The translations under genes and the position numbers were made by a program. Positions 40,646 to 50,918 of a stretch of 64,000 bases of DNA are shown here, piece by piece. How positions within the stretch are numbered: the stretch's first letter is position 1; every line of letters starts with the position of its first letter. The DNA is from Fidelibacterota bacterium. GTDB lineage: Bacteria; Pseudomonadota; Alphaproteobacteria; Rhodospirillales; Rhodospirillaceae. Under the pieces are notes generated by a model. The model had not been told where the DNA came from, did no database searches, and saw only the letters and a list, made by a program, of their open reading frames with translations. The stretch lies in contig CANJBL010000001.1 of assembly GCA_947472795.1 (NCBI GenBank), positions 124,001-188,000 on the forward strand. Direction: 5' to 3'.

Positions 40646-42430
40646 CTAGTACACACGCGCCTTAGGCGGAATGTATTTCACGTCGTTGGTCAGGGTGTAG
40701 GTGTGCACCGGACGGTAATCGAGCTTCACCTTCCAGTCGTCGCCGATCCAAGCCAGCGTGTGCTTCATCCAGGTCGCATCGTCGCGGTTCGGGAAGTCCT
40801 CGTGCGCGTGTGCACCGCGGCTCTCGTGGCGCGCGTCGGCACCGGCGATGGTGGCGAGCGCGCAGGCCATCAGGTTTTCCAACTCCAGCGCTTCGATGAG
40901 ATCGGTGTTGAAGATCAACGAGCGGTCCGAGACTTTCAGATCGCGCAGGGAGCCCGACACCTGACCCAACTTGTCGTAGCCTTCCTTCAAGGTCTTCGAG
41001 GTGCGGAACACAGCTGCATCGTTCTGCATGATGCGCTGCATGTTCTTGCGGATCTGCGCGGTGGTCATGGAGCCGCTGGCATTGCGAATACGATCAAGGC
41101 GGCTGAGCGCGAGATCGGCGGCATCCTTGGGCAGCGGACGGTGCGCGGCACCTTTCTTGACGATGTCCTTGGCGCGCAGAGCAGCGGCGCGGCCAAACAC
41201 GACGAGATCGAGCAGCGAGTTGGTGCCAAGACGGTTGGCACCATGCACCGAGACGCAGGCGGCTTCGCCAATGGCCATGAGGCCGGGAATGACGTTGTCG
41301 GGTTTGCCCGGCAACGGTTGGATGGCCTCTGCCATGTAGTTCGTCGGAATGCCGCCCATGTTGTAGTGCACGGTGGGCAGAACGGGGATCGGTTCTTTCG
41401 TCGCATCGACGCCGGCGAAGACCTTCGCCGTTTCGGTGATGCCCGGCAGGCGCTGGTGCAGCACTTCCGCACCCAGGTGTTCAAGATGCAGCAGGATGTG
41501 GTCTTTCTCAGCGCCCACGCCCTGGCCTTCGCGGATTTCCATGGTCATGGCGCGGCTGACGACGTCACGCGAGGCGAGGTCCTTGGCCGTCGGCGCATAG
41601 CGCTCCATGAAGCGTTCACCGTGGGAATTGGTGAGGTAACCGCCTTCACCACGCGCGCCCTCCGTAATGAGCACGCCGGCGCCGTAGACGCCGGTGGGAT
41701 GGAACTGCACGAACTCCATGTCCTGCAGCGGCAAGCCGGCGCGCGCCACCATGGCATTGCCGTCGCCGGTGCAGGTGTGCGCCGAGGTGCAACTGAAGTA
41801 AGCGCGGCCATACCCGCCTGTGGCCATGACAACAGTGTGCGCCTTGAAGCGGTGGATGGTGCCCGTGGCCATGTCGAGCGCGACAACGCCGCGGCAGCCT
41901 TCACTGTCCATCATCAGGTCGAGCGCGAAATACTCGACGAAGAACTCGGCGTGATGCTTCAGGCTCTGCTGATAAAGCGTATGCAGAATGGCGTGACCGG
42001 TACGGTCGGCGGCGGCGCAGGCGCGCTGCACGGGCGCTTCGCCGAAGTTGCGCATATGGCCACCGAAGGGCCGCTGATAAATTTTGCCTTCGGGCGTGCG
42101 GCTGAAAGGCACGCCGTAGTGTTCGAGTTCGAGCACCGCCGGAATGGCTTCGCGGCACATGTATTCGATGGCGTCCTGGTCGCCGAGCCAGTCAGAGCCC
42201 TTCACCGTGTCGTACATGTGCCAGACCCAGTTGTCCTCGGCCATGTTGCCGAGCGCGGCACCGACGCCGCCTTGGGCTGCGACCGTGTGACTGCGGGTCG
42301 GGAAGACTTTGGTGATGCAGGCGGTCTTCAGACCGTGCTGCACCATGCCGAAGGTGGCCCGCAGGCCAGCACCACCGGCGCCGACGACAACCACGTCGTA
42401 TTCGTGGTCAACGATATTATATGCGGCCAT
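40646..42430 (-). CDS. sdhA: Succinate dehydrogenase flavoprotein subunit
   Basis: 594-aa catalytic subunit of complex II. FAD-binding [12 protein letters not shown] (14-25), covalent-FAD His48 in [10 protein letters not shown], and the active-site block with GARGEGGYL and the HxxR-type [14 protein letters not shown]. Normal length. 4 bp after sdhD. Confidence 0.98.
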   Translation of the reverse strand: MAAYNIVDHEYDVVVVGAGGAGLRATFGMVQHGLKTACITKVFPTRSHTVAAQGGVGAALGNMAEDNWVWHMYDTVKGSDWLGDQDAIEYMCREAIPAVLELEHYGVPFSRTPEGKIYQRPFGGHMRNFGEAPVQRACAAADRTGHAILHTLYQQSLKHHAEFFVEYFALDLMMDSEGCRGVVALDMATGTIHRFKAHTVVMATGGYGRAYFSCTSAHTCTGDGNAMVARAGLPLQDMEFVQFHPTGVYGAGVLITEGARGEGGYLTNSHGERFMERYAPTAKDLASRDVVSRAMTMEIREGQGVGAEKDHILLHLEHLGAEVLHQRLPGITETAKVFAGVDATKEPIPVLPTVHYNMGGIPTNYMAEAIQPLPGKPDNVIPGLMAIGEAACVSVHGANRLGTNSLLDLVVFGRAAALRAKDIVKKGAAHRPLPKDAADLALSRLDRIRNASGSMTTAQIRKNMQRIMQNDAAVFRTSKTLKEGYDKLGQVSGSLRDLKVSDRSLIFNTDLIEALELENLMACALATIAGADARHESRGAHAHEDFPNRDDATWMKHTLAWIGDDWKVKLDYRPVHTYTLTNDVKYIPPKARVY

Positions 42431-42434
42431 GCGC

Positions 42435-42827
42435 TTAGACTCCGAAGGTGACGATCAGCGTGGATACGATGCCGAAGGCCGCGAGGCCGTAGCAGAGCAA
42501 TTTGACGAGGATGATGGAGCCGATGCGCAGGCCGTGGCTGGCAACGTAATCTTCCAGCACCACCTGCATGCCAGCGTCGGCGTGATGCAGGCCAACGCCA
42601 AGGAACAGGATCATCAGCGTGCAGTTCACCGGGCTGCCAAGCCAGGCCGTGAAAGTTTCATAACCGGTACCGGCAAGACCAACGAGCGACGCGACAAACC
42701 ATACGGTGAGCGGGATCAATGCCAGCGACGACAGGCGCTGCAGCCACCAGTGATGCAGGCCGCTTTTCGCCGAACCGAGCCCGCGCGCGCGGGCCAAAGG
42801 AGAGCGGAGATTTTCCGGTGCGAACAT
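42435..42827 (-). CDS. sdhD: Succinate dehydrogenase membrane anchor subunit
   Basis: 130 aa with three hydrophobic segments (about 30-50, 62-80, 100-125). The haem/quinone region reads [16 protein letters not shown]. Starts with the family-like region [20 protein letters not shown]. Second gene of the sdh operon, 10 bp after sdhC. Confidence 0.93.
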   Translation of the reverse strand: MFAPENLRSPLARARGLGSAKSGLHHWWLQRLSSLALIPLTVWFVASLVGLAGTGYETFTAWLGSPVNCTLMILFLGVGLHHADAGMQVVLEDYVASHGLRIGSIILVKLLCYGLAAFGIVSTLIVTFGV

Positions 42828-42837
42828 GTGCCGTCTC

Positions 42838-43233
42838 CTATGGGCGCAAGGCCAGGACCCAGCTCACCGCCGTGAGCAGGATCGTACCGACCAGCACAAG
42901 CAAATTGCCGCGCTTGGTTTGGGCGATCTCGAAGTTCATGCCGACATCCCAGAACAGGTGCCGGATGCCGTTACACAGGTGGTAAAACAGCGCCACCGAG
43001 AAGCCGAGCAGGATGAGATAGCCCAGCGGCGAGCCGATGAAACCTGTGAACTGGGCATAGGCCTCGGGGCCCATGGCGGCCGCGCCGATCCACCAGACCA
43101 AAAGCAGCGTGCCGATGGTCAGGCCGATGCCGGTGATGCGGTGCGTGATGGACATCCAGGCCGCCAGCGGCAACCGATACACTTGAAGGTGTGGCGAGAG
43201 CGGCCGGGCGGCGGGTTTCGCGGCTTGGGTCAT
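42838..43233 (-). CDS. sdhC: Succinate dehydrogenase cytochrome b556 subunit
   Basis: 131 aa with three membrane segments. Signature HLQVYRLPLAAWMSITHRIT (20-39) and the haem-ligand region LCNGIRHLFWD. First gene of the sdh operon; the 478-bp gap upstream holds its promoter and that of the divergent Gly-rich gene. Confidence 0.94.
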   Translation of the reverse strand: MTQAAKPAARPLSPHLQVYRLPLAAWMSITHRITGIGLTIGTLLLVWWIGAAAMGPEAYAQFTGFIGSPLGYLILLGFSVALFYHLCNGIRHLFWDVGMNFEIAQTKRGNLLVLVGTILLTAVSWVLALRP

Positions 43234-43711
43234 GGCGGGTCCAGCGGTTGAGTAGTGAGTGTCTAGCTGTAGCTAAGATTAAGTGTTTAAAGGACATTTC
43301 AGGTGCAAAAGCACGGTCTGTCCAATGTCCCCGTGCCATTCCTACCCACCCCCTTCGGTGAAGTCAATTCAACGGCGGCGTTTCCAGCGCACGGCTGACC
43401 GGACAAAACTGCAGTGTCCCGAAGGCCTTAGGTCCCATTTCAGGAAGCCCTACCGCTTCTGCTGAATCCCGGAACTTATTCCCGGACAAGGCGTTTTCCC
43501 AGGCAGACAAAAGGTATCGCAAGCACTGCCTGAGACAGCCAAAGAGGCTGCTCTTAAAAAGACACAAAGTCCTCTCCTTTCGGACACACACCGGACGTTC
43601 TGTTCATTGCAGACAACACTTCGTTACCCCACCGCCCCTTTCTCGGGTTGTGGCAAGACGTCGCGAACGGGCCTTGTTTACCAAAGCAACACGACACACA
43701 GGAGATACATC
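43234..43711. other. 478-bp divergent intergenic region (sdhC / Gly-rich protein)
   Basis: No convincing coding frame. It contains the EcfG-like promoter (43471-43495) and, in the presumed 5' leader of the plus-strand gene, two hairpins: CAGGCAG (43500-43506) / CTGCCTG (43526-43532) and CAGCC (43536-43540) / GGCTG (43546-43550). The sdh promoter must lie in the left third, but no clear boxes stand out. Confidence 0.6.
43471..43495 (+). promoter_or_regulatory. Putative EcfG (general stress sigma factor) promoter
   Basis: GGAAC at 43471-43475, 16-nt spacer, CGTT at 43492-43495: an exact match to the alphaproteobacterial PhyR-EcfG consensus GGAAC-N16/17-CGTT. Transcription would start near 43501 and read into the gene at 43712 with a leader of about 210 nt. 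Confidence 0.6.
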
Positions 43712-44329
43712 ATGTTGAAGAAGCTCATTCTGACGACAGCCTTCATCGCGCTCAGCGCCGCGGCTCCGGCCTCGGCCCAGTTACTGGGCGGCGGAGGTGC
43801 AGTCGGCGGCGCGGTCGGTGGCGCCGGCTCTGTTGGCGGCATTGGCGGCGGCGGTTTAGGCGCGGGCGGTGATCTCGCCGGCTCGACCAGCGGCTCGCTG
43901 CGTCGCGGCGGTGCTGGTGCCGATATCACCGGCAACGCCACCGGTAACGCCACGGGCAACGTCAACGCCAATACACGTGCGGCCCGTAACCGCGCGGCTG
44001 GTGCGGCCAATGCCACGACTCGCGCTGGTGCGAATGCCGGTGCTGCTGCGAGCGGTACCGCGGCGGGTGCGGCGAATACGGCCGGTAGCGCCGCTACTTC
44101 GGCGCGCGGATCGGCGTCTGGCGCTGCTTCCGGTGCGGCCAACGCGGCCGGCAGCGTCAATCCCGATGTGAGCGGCGCGGCCAGCGGTGGCGCGGCTAGC
44201 AACGTCAACGTCGATCAAAATTCTGTCGGCGTATCGGGCAGCGGCAATGCGTCCGGTTCTGCCGCCACCGGCAGCACCGGGGCAAGCGTTGGCGGTTCCG
44301 GCTCTGCCGGCGCGAACGTCCGTCGCTAA
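43712..44329 (+). CDS. Gly/Ala/Asn/Ser-rich secreted low-complexity protein
   Basis: 205 aa from ATG 43712, which has AGGAGA 6 nt upstream. Signal peptide MLKKLILTTAFIALSAAAPA, cleavage near ASA-Q. The mature protein is almost entirely Gly, Ala, Ser, Asn, Val, Thr and Arg: Gly-rich block (LGGGGAVGGAVGGAGSVGG), GNATGNATGNVNANTRAARN, Ala/Arg-rich and Gly/Ser/Ala-rich blocks (SGAASGAANAAGSVNPDVSG), ending VGGSGSAGANVRR. No Cys. No domain recognised; a disordered or matrix-like extracellular/periplasmic protein. A strong terminator follows, so it is probably monocistronic and stress-inducible. Confidence 0.78.
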   Translation: MLKKLILTTAFIALSAAAPASAQLLGGGGAVGGAVGGAGSVGGIGGGGLGAGGDLAGSTSGSLRRGGAGADITGNATGNATGNVNANTRAARNRAAGAANATTRAGANAGAAASGTAAGAANTAGSAATSARGSASGAASGAANAAGSVNPDVSGAASGGAASNVNVDQNSVGVSGSGNASGSAATGSTGASVGGSGSAGANVRR

Positions 44330-44346
44330 GCGTCTTAGATAAAAGA

Positions 44347-44380
44347 GGGCGTCGCCAGACTCTGGCGGCGCCCTTTTTTT
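44347..44380 (+). terminator. Rho-independent terminator after the Gly-rich gene
   Basis: GGGCGTCGCCAGA (44347-44359) pairs with TCTGGCGGCGCCC (44361-44373; one T-G pair) and is followed by seven T residues (44374-44380). It starts 17 bp after the stop codon. Confidence 0.88.
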
Positions 44381-44474
44381 ATGGGCCGAGCCACGTGACA
44401 GTTTTCCCATGACAGTTTTATAGCGCGGCCACCCCACCTTGCCGCCCATACATAAAACAGTGTAGAGCGCTGGC

Positions 44475-45155
44475 ATGACTCTCGTCGGCCTCACACAATT
44501 CTTTCCCAATCTGGCGTTCCTCGATCTGGCTTTTGTGCGCGGCATTATCGTTGGCTTCGCACTGGCGGCACCTATGGGGCCGGTCGCGGTTCTGTGCATA
44601 CGACGCGCGCTGGCGCGTGGACGCGTGCAATCTTTCGTCGCAGGATTGGGCGCCGCTGTTGCGGACATGATCTTTGGTGCCGTGGCAGGTCTCGGCATTA
44701 CAGTCATCAGCACCTTCGTGCTGCACTATGAGATGGCCATTGGCCTCTTCGGCGGCATTCTTGTGCTGGCCATGGGCATCACGACGTACCGCACGCCCAT
44801 TGTCATGACCGATGGCACTGTAGAGGTGAAAAGCCTGCGCCGCGATTTCATCGCCGCATTCACCATGGCCATCACCAATCCCGCCACCATGCTGGCAGCC
44901 GCCGGCGTCTTCGCCGCTTTCGGCCCCGTCGATATGGTCAAAGAATCCGCGCGCGCTTTCTGGCTGGTGGTCGGTGTGTTCACGGGCTCGGCCATCTGGT
45001 GGCTGACGCTCTCGGGCGCCGCCGCCACGTTGCGCGGGCTTTTCATCGCCAAGGGCCTGCCGTGGCTGAACAAGATCTCCGGCACCATCATCGCGCTTTC
45101 AGGCGTGATCGTGCTGGTGGTGACGGTGATGAAAGCCCTGGAGACGCGACCTTAG
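44475..45155 (+). CDS. LysE family amino-acid exporter
   Basis: 226-aa inner-membrane protein with about six hydrophobic segments. Family signature GFALAAPMGPVAVLCIRRAL near the N-terminus and the conserved ITNPATMLAAAGVFAAFG. LysE/RhtB transporters export amino acids or derivatives; substrate unknown. The last codons and stop are duplicated in tandem just downstream. Confidence 0.87.
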   Translation: MTLVGLTQFFPNLAFLDLAFVRGIIVGFALAAPMGPVAVLCIRRALARGRVQSFVAGLGAAVADMIFGAVAGLGITVISTFVLHYEMAIGLFGGILVLAMGITTYRTPIVMTDGTVEVKSLRRDFIAAFTMAITNPATMLAAAGVFAAFGPVDMVKESARAFWLVVGVFTGSAIWWLTLSGAAATLRGLFIAKGLPWLNKISGTIIALSGVIVLVVTVMKALETRP

Positions 45156-45170
45156 GAGACGCGGCCTTAG
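45141..45170 (+). repeat. 15-bp tandem duplication covering the lysE-like stop codon
   Basis: GAGACGCGACCTTAG (45141-45155) is followed directly by GAGACGCGGCCTTAG (45156-45170). In frame both copies read Glu-Thr-Arg-Pro-stop, so readthrough of the first stop would add only four residues. Confidence 0.8.
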
Positions 45171-45204
45171 CGGGGTGTCGCGCGTTGACGCGCGCGAATA
45201 TGAA

Positions 45205-46269
45205 TCAGCGCGAAGCGCTGAGGTATTCCTTGACCAGCACTTCGGCGATTTGGACGGCGTTCAAGGCAGCGCCTTTGCGCAGGTTATCCGCCACGCACCA
45301 GAATGAAATCCCGTTCTCGACGGACATATCCTTACGAATGCGCGAGACGAACACCGCGTCCTCGCCCGCAATCTCGGCCGGCGTGACGTAACCTTCGTCG
45401 GTGCGGTGATCGACGACGCTGATGCCCGGCGCCTTGGCCAGGATCGCACGCGCTTCTTTGTCCGTGATGCGCTTTTCGGTTTCGATGTTGATGTATTCGG
45501 CGTGGCCGATAAAGGTCGGTACACGTGCGCAGTTCGCATGCACGCGAATCTCGGGGTCGAGAATCTTGCGCGTTTCAGCCACCATCTTCCATTCCTCCTT
45601 GGTGTCTCCGTCGTCGAGGAAGATGTCGATGTGAGGAATGACGTTGAAAGCGATCTGCTTGGTGAAGATCGACTTGGTCTGCGCCGCGGCCTGATTGGCG
45701 TAGATGCCCTTGGTCTGGTTGAACAACTCATCCATGGCGGCCTTGCCCTTGCCGGACGTCGATTGATAAGTCGTCACTACCACGCGCTTGATCTTGAAAG
45801 CATCGTGCAGCGGCTTCAGCGCCACCACCATTTGAATCGTAGAGCAGTTCGGATTGGCGATGATGCCTTTCTTCTTGTAGCGCGCAATGGCTTCCGGGTT
45901 CACTTCCGGCACCACCAGCGGCACGTCCGGGTCCATGCGGAAGTACGACGTGTTGTCGATGACCACGCAACCGGCAGCCGCCGCGCGCGGGCTGTGGATG
46001 GCAGAGACCTTGGCGCCAGGTGAGGACAATGCAAGGTCCACACCCTTGAAGTCGAAAGTCTCCAGGTTTTGGACCTTCAAAACCTCGTCTTCGCCGAAGG
46101 AGACTTCCGCGCCCACCGAACGCGCCGAGGCCAGCGCATGCAACTTGGAGATCGGGAACTTGCGATCCCAAAGGGTATTCAGCATCTCGCGGCCGACATT
46201 GCCCGTGGCACCGATGACGGCCACGACATAGCCTTCACGGCGAGCGGGAGAGTTGGAGGCGTCAGGCAT
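45205..46269 (-). CDS. asd: Aspartate-semialdehyde dehydrogenase
   Basis: 354-aa NADPH enzyme making aspartate semialdehyde for Lys/DAP, Met and Thr. NADP-binding VIGATGNVGREML (18-30), catalytic Cys142 in NPNCSTIQ, and the later HANCARVPTFIGH block. Convergent with the lysE-like gene (49-bp gap), divergent from the DUF962 gene. Confidence 0.96.
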   Translation of the reverse strand: MPDASNSPARREGYVVAVIGATGNVGREMLNTLWDRKFPISKLHALASARSVGAEVSFGEDEVLKVQNLETFDFKGVDLALSSPGAKVSAIHSPRAAAAGCVVIDNTSYFRMDPDVPLVVPEVNPEAIARYKKKGIIANPNCSTIQMVVALKPLHDAFKIKRVVVTTYQSTSGKGKAAMDELFNQTKGIYANQAAAQTKSIFTKQIAFNVIPHIDIFLDDGDTKEEWKMVAETRKILDPEIRVHANCARVPTFIGHAEYINIETEKRITDKEARAILAKAPGISVVDHRTDEGYVTPAEIAGEDAVFVSRIRKDMSVENGISFWCVADNLRKGAALNAVQIAEVLVKEYLSASR

Positions 46270-46396
46270 GGCTCAATCCATTGTTGGCGTTATCGTTTTT
46301 ATCGGAGCGCGCGGCCAATTCAGGGCACCGGTCCAAAAGGTGCGGCAAACTACGCTTCCCGCACCGTGAAAGCAATATTGGGGCATACTTCCAGAT

Positions 46397-46735
46397 ATGA
46401 GCGCACCCATCCGCAGCTATGCCGATTTCTGGCTTTTCTATCTGCGCGAGCACGCCCGCGCCGAGACAAGGGCGCTGCATTATATGGGCACATCCTTGGC
46501 ACTCGGCTTCCTTGCCGCCGGCATCCTGATAAACCCGTGGTGCTTCGCCGCAGCACCCATTGCCGGTTACGGCTTCGCGTGGCTCGCGCATCTGACGGTA
46601 GAGCACAATCGCCCGGCCACCTTCACGCATCCGTGGTGGTCGCTGCTCAGTGATTTCAGGATGTTCGGGCTTTTCCTCACGGGGCGCCTCGCGGCGCATC
46701 TCGTGAAAGCCGGCGTTAGCCGCGTGAGAGGCTAG
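46397..46735 (+). CDS. DUF962 / Mpo1-like protein
   Basis: 112-aa membrane protein with two or three hydrophobic segments. Family pattern: [29 protein letters not shown] and the C-terminal [22 protein letters not shown] with conserved His residues. Yeast Mpo1 is an Fe-dependent 2-hydroxy fatty-acid dioxygenase; activity of the bacterial family is not established. Its TAG overlaps the infA stop through a shared CTAG. Confidence 0.82.
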   Translation: MSAPIRSYADFWLFYLREHARAETRALHYMGTSLALGFLAAGILINPWCFAAAPIAGYGFAWLAHLTVEHNRPATFTHPWWSLLSDFRMFGLFLTGRLAAHLVKAGVSRVRG

Positions 46736-47004
46736 CGGCGCTTGAACTGGCGCGGCGCATCCGAGGACGGCGGGCGCTCGCTGGTATCCTTGTGGCGAAA
46801 GATCAGGCGGCCTTTGTTAAGGTCGTAGGGTGTCACTTCGACAGTGACGCGGTCGCCCACCAGCGTGCGGATGCGGTTCTTCTTCATGCGGCCGGCGGTG
46901 TAGGCGATGATCTCGTGATCGTTGGAGAGTTTGACGCGATAGCGCGCTTCGGGAAGCACGTCCGTAACCACACCTTCGAACTCGAGCAATTCTTCTTTCG
47001 CCAT
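46732..47004 (-). CDS. infA: Translation initiation factor IF-1
   Basis: 90 aa from ATG 47004 ([13 protein letters not shown]), which has CGGAG 5 nt upstream; an in-frame ATG at 47058 would add an Ala-rich 18-residue extension that is not typical. S1-type OB fold with the [19 protein letters not shown] and [14 protein letters not shown] core. Compared with the 72-residue E. coli protein it has a basic C-terminal tail of about 17 residues (ending QFKRR). Assists 30S initiation complex formation. Confidence 0.95.
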   Translation of the reverse strand: MAKEELLEFEGVVTDVLPEARYRVKLSNDHEIIAYTAGRMKKNRIRTLVGDRVTVEVTPYDLNKGRLIFRHKDTSERPPSSDAPRQFKRR

Positions 47005-47172
47005 AGGCACTCCGACTGAAGGTTGAACAGCGGCGGGTTGAGCAGCGGCCGCGGCCATCTTGCGCGGCTTTTACATAGACTTTTAGGCGCTGTTTTTCAA
47101 TAAAAGACTGCGCTCGTGTACACCCGCAGCGGCACCAAAGCCCCGAAAAGCGTCGTTTTCCGTGCGGTTCCT

Positions 47173-48285
47173 TTAGCCTGCGAGCTTGGTCAGTTCCTTC
47201 AGCACCGCATCGCCCATGGCATCGGTGGAGACTGTCGGCTTGCCCTTCTCGGCGATGTCCGCCGTGCGCACGCCCGCCGTCAGCACATTCTGCACGGTCT
47301 TTTCCAACAGGTCGGCGTTGGCCGCCATGTTGAAAGAGTAACGCAGCATCATGGCGAAGGAGAGGATCATGGCCAAAGGATTGGCGATGCCCTTGCCGGC
47401 GATATCGGGGGCCGAACCATGGATCGGTTCATATAGCGCTGCCTGACGGCCCGACGCTTCGACGGGACCGAGGCTCGCGGACGGCAACATGCCCAACGAG
47501 CCGGTGAGCATGGAAGCCAGGTCCGAGAGAATATCACCGAACAGGTTGTCGGTGACGATGACGTCAAACTGTTTGGGATAGCGCACCAACTGCATCGCAC
47601 AATTATCGGCATACATGTGGCTCAACTGCACGTCGGAATATTCCGCCGCATGCAGCTTGGTCACTTCCTCGCGCCACAGCACGCCGCTTTCCATGACGTT
47701 GGCCTTCTCGACCGAGCAGAGCTTGTTTCCCCGCTTCCGGGCCAACTCAAACGCCACGCGCGCCACGCGGTGGATTTCCGATGTCGTGTAAACTTGCGTA
47801 TTGGTGCCGCGGCGCTCGCCATTCGGCAGCGTCTCGATGCCGCGCGGATCACCGAAGTACACGCCGCCCATGAGCTCGCGCACGATCATGATATCCAGAC
47901 CCTGCACCACCTCCGGCTTCAGGGTGGAGGAATTGACGAGCGCATCGAACACCGGCGCCGGACGAAGGTTAGCGAACACGTTCATGCCCTTGCGCAGGCC
48001 CAAGAGGCCACGCTCGGGGCGATCTTTGAAAGGCAAATTGTCCCACTTGGGTCCGCCGATGCTGCCCATCAGCACGGCGTCCGCAGCCAGGGCACGCTTC
48101 AGCGTGTCCGGCGTCATTGGCGTGCCGTGTTTGTCGTAGGCGCAGCCGCCGAGCAGGTCTTCGCTGACTTCAAACGACGTGCGGCCGGTCTTCTGGAACC
48201 AGTCCATCACTTTACGCGTGGCGTTGGTCACTTCCGGACCAATGCCGTCGCCGGGGAGAAGAAGGATTTTCTTGGTGTCCGTCAT
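47173..48285 (-). CDS. leuB: 3-isopropylmalate dehydrogenase
   Basis: 370-aa Mg/NAD-dependent enzyme of leucine biosynthesis. N-terminal [12 protein letters not shown], substrate-binding [31 protein letters not shown], and [18 protein letters not shown]. 24 bp downstream of leuD. Confidence 0.97.
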   Translation of the reverse strand: MTDTKKILLLPGDGIGPEVTNATRKVMDWFQKTGRTSFEVSEDLLGGCAYDKHGTPMTPDTLKRALAADAVLMGSIGGPKWDNLPFKDRPERGLLGLRKGMNVFANLRPAPVFDALVNSSTLKPEVVQGLDIMIVRELMGGVYFGDPRGIETLPNGERRGTNTQVYTTSEIHRVARVAFELARKRGNKLCSVEKANVMESGVLWREEVTKLHAAEYSDVQLSHMYADNCAMQLVRYPKQFDVIVTDNLFGDILSDLASMLTGSLGMLPSASLGPVEASGRQAALYEPIHGSAPDIAGKGIANPLAMILSFAMMLRYSFNMAANADLLEKTVQNVLTAGVRTADIAEKGKPTVSTDAMGDAVLKELTKLAG

Positions 48286-48309
48286 GGTGGTTCTCCCCGT
48301 AATTGAAAG

Positions 48310-48939
48310 TTACGCGCTTGCCTGCGCATACAGCCAGGGCTGCTCGCGGCGCTGTTTGTCTTCGAACGTCTTAATCTCGCCGGTGCTCTGCAGCGTGATA
48401 CCGATATCATCCAGGCCGTTCAGCAGATTGGTGCGCTTGGTGCCGTCGAGGCTGAAGGGTGTGACGGCACCGTCGGGCGCGGTGATGGTCTGGTTCTCGA
48501 GATCGACGGTGAACTCACCGCCGGCTGTGTTGCCCGTGCCGGCTTTGGCGGCCAGTTTGTCCACTTCTTCCTGCGGCAGCGTGATGCAGAGAATGCCGTT
48601 CTTGAAGGAGTTGCCATAGAAGATATCGGCAAAGCTTGGCGCAATGATGCATGTGAGGCCGAAGTCGGCGAGGCTCCAGGGCGCGTGCTCGCGGGACGAC
48701 CCACAGCCGAAGTTGGCACCGGCGATCAGAATCTTGGCATGCCGGTACGGCTCTTTATTCAGGATGAAATCGCTACGCTCCGCGCCGTTCTCGTCGTAGC
48801 GCATGGCGTAGAAGGCCGACTTGCCGAGGCCCGTGCGCTTAATGGTTTTCAGGAAGCGCGCCGGGATGATCATGTCGGTATCGACATTCACCAAGGTCAT
48901 CGGCGCCGCGACAGCCTTCAGGACTTTGAACTTTTCCAT
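48310..48939 (-). CDS. leuD: 3-isopropylmalate dehydratase small subunit
   Basis: 209-aa swivelling-domain subunit of isopropylmalate isomerase. [14 protein letters not shown] near the N-terminus and [17 protein letters not shown]. Works with LeuC, whose gene ends 11 bp upstream. Confidence 0.97.
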   Translation of the reverse strand: MEKFKVLKAVAAPMTLVNVDTDMIIPARFLKTIKRTGLGKSAFYAMRYDENGAERSDFILNKEPYRHAKILIAGANFGCGSSREHAPWSLADFGLTCIIAPSFADIFYGNSFKNGILCITLPQEEVDKLAAKAGTGNTAGGEFTVDLENQTITAPDGAVTPFSLDGTKRTNLLNGLDDIGITLQSTGEIKTFEDKQRREQPWLYAQASA

Positions 48940-48950
48940 GGGTGCCTCGC

Positions 48951-50354
48951 TTAGATCTTACGAACGTCGGTCAAGCGACCGGTGATGGCCGCAGCCGCAG
49001 CCATGGCCGGGCTGACGAGGTGCGTGCGTCCGCCCACACCCTGACGGCCTTCGAAGTTGCGGTTGGAGGTGGACGCGGAGCGTTCACCTGGCTTCAAGAA
49101 GTCGGGGTTCATGGCCAGGCACATGGAACAGCCGGGCTCGCGCCACTCGGCGCCCGCTGCGCGGAACACTGCATCCAGGCCTTCCTCTTCCGCCTGATGT
49201 TTCACGAGGCCCGAACCGGGCACCACGAGCACACGCACACCTGAAGCAACCTTGCGGCCCTTCAGCACTTCTGCGGCGGCACGCATGTCTTCGATGCGGC
49301 CGTTGGTGCAGGAGCCGATGAACACCGTCTCCACTTTAATCTGATCCAAGGGCATGCCGGCCGTGAGGCCCATGTATTCCAGCGAGCGCTTGGCCGCTGT
49401 CTGCTTTGCAGGATCGGCGAAGCTCTTCGGGTCGGGCACGTTCGCTGTGATCGGCAGCACGTCCTCGGGGCTTGTACCCCAGGTCACATGCGGCACCAGA
49501 TCGGCGGCGTTGATATTCACTTCTTTATCGAACACCGCATCCGGGTCGGACTTCAGTGTCTTCCAGAACGCTACGGCCTGTTCCCACTGCGCGGCCTTCG
49601 GCGCGTAAGGGCGGCCTTTCAGGTGTTCGAAGGTCTTCTCATCCGGCGCGATGAGGCCGGCGCGCGCACCGCCCTCGATCGACATATTGCAGACCGTCAT
49701 GCGGCCTTCCATGGAGAGATCGGTGAAAGCTTCACCGGTGTACTCGATGACATGGCCCGTGCCGCCGTTGGTGCCGATCTTGCCGATCACAGCCAGCACC
49801 AAGTCTTTCGCTGTCACGCCGGCGGGCAGCTTGCCCTCCACGTGTACGCGCATGTTCTTGGACTTCTTCATGATCAACGTCTGGGTGGCGAGCGTATGCT
49901 CCACGTCCGAGGTGCCGATACCGAAGGCCAGCGCGCCAAAGGCGCCATGCGTCGAGGTGTGCGAATCACCGCAGACAATCGTTTTACCCGGCTGGGTCAA
50001 ACCCTGCTCAGGCCCAACGATGTGCACGATGCCCTGGCGGATATCCGACATTGGGAAATAGCTGACGCCGAAATCGCGGCAGTTCTTCTCCAGCATTTCC
50101 AGCTGCAAGCGCCCTTCCGGGTCCTTGATGAACTCCAGACGGTCCGAGGTCGTGGGCACGTTATGGTCGGGAACGGCGAAAGTCTTCTCCGGCGCATGCA
50201 CCTTGCGGCCCGCCGCGCGCAGACCTTCAAAGGCCTGCGGCGAGGTGACTTCATGAATGAGATGCAGGTCGATGTAGAGAATGGTGGAGCCGTCGGAGAG
50301 CGTGCGGACGGCGTGGCTGTTCCAGAGCTTGTCGTACAGAGTCGTCGGGGCCAT
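48951..50354 (-). CDS. leuC: 3-isopropylmalate dehydratase large subunit
   Basis: 467-aa aconitase-family enzyme. Substrate/cluster motifs: [20 protein letters not shown], the cluster cysteine in [12 protein letters not shown], and [11 protein letters not shown]. First gene of leuCDB. The 130-bp upstream gap to rplS has a hairpin (50417-50441) but no recognisable leucine leader peptide. Confidence 0.97.
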   Translation of the reverse strand: MAPTTLYDKLWNSHAVRTLSDGSTILYIDLHLIHEVTSPQAFEGLRAAGRKVHAPEKTFAVPDHNVPTTSDRLEFIKDPEGRLQLEMLEKNCRDFGVSYFPMSDIRQGIVHIVGPEQGLTQPGKTIVCGDSHTSTHGAFGALAFGIGTSDVEHTLATQTLIMKKSKNMRVHVEGKLPAGVTAKDLVLAVIGKIGTNGGTGHVIEYTGEAFTDLSMEGRMTVCNMSIEGGARAGLIAPDEKTFEHLKGRPYAPKAAQWEQAVAFWKTLKSDPDAVFDKEVNINAADLVPHVTWGTSPEDVLPITANVPDPKSFADPAKQTAAKRSLEYMGLTAGMPLDQIKVETVFIGSCTNGRIEDMRAAAEVLKGRKVASGVRVLVVPGSGLVKHQAEEEGLDAVFRAAGAEWREPGCSMCLAMNPDFLKPGERSASTSNRNFEGRQGVGGRTHLVSPAMAAAAAITGRLTDVRKI

Positions 50355-50416
50355 GGCACCTATATCCTGGGAAGCGTGTGGGAGGCTGCGTAGCTTCCCC
50401 GCACTTCTCGCATCAC

Positions 50417-50441
50417 GCAGCGTGGCCGGATGCCACGCCGC
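50417..50441 (-). promoter_or_regulatory. Hairpin in the rplS/leuC intergenic region
   Basis: GCAGCGTGGC (50417-50426) pairs with GCCACGCCGC (50432-50441) with one mismatch/wobble and a 5-nt loop. No U-run follows on the minus strand. Possible processing site or leader structure between rplS and leuC. Confidence 0.4.
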
Positions 50442-50484
50442 AATTTAACAAACGTACTTTAGGAGGCCTTGCGTGGGTCGCGGC

Positions 50485-50868
50485 TTATTCAGCAGCTTCA
50501 CCTTCACCGCCCATGCCTTCTTCGGTGATGCGGGCGGCACGGCCGCGACGATCACGCAGATAATAGAGCTTCGCACGGCGCACGCGGCCTTTGCGCACCA
50601 CTTCGACCTTGTCGATGATGGGGCCAAACACCGGGAACACGCGCTCGACACCTTCGCCGAAGGAGATTTTGCGCACGGTGAACGAAGAGTTCACGCCGGC
50701 GTTCTTGCGGGCGATGCACACGCCTTCGTAAGCCTGGGTGCGTTCGCGCTGGCCTTCCAAGACCTTCACATGCACGCGGAGCGTATCACCGGGCGAGAAA
50801 TCCGGCAGCGTACGCTTGGCCTTCATTTCGGCCATGTAGTCGTTCTCGAGTTTCTGCAATGTATCCAT
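50485..50868 (-). CDS. rplS: 50S ribosomal protein L19
   Basis: 127 aa. L19 signature: [19 protein letters not shown] and the C-terminal [20 protein letters not shown]. Located at the 30S/50S interface. Last gene of rpsP-rimM-trmD-rplS; C-terminal Ala/Gly/Glu tail is a little longer than in E. coli (115 aa). Confidence 0.98.
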   Translation of the reverse strand: MDTLQKLENDYMAEMKAKRTLPDFSPGDTLRVHVKVLEGQRERTQAYEGVCIARKNAGVNSSFTVRKISFGEGVERVFPVFGPIIDKVEVVRKGRVRRAKLYYLRDRRGRAARITEEGMGGEGEAAE

Positions 50869-50918
50869 GGTTGTCGTCCTTCTTCTGCATCTCTCAAAAT
50901 AAAACTTATCTCAAAAAT

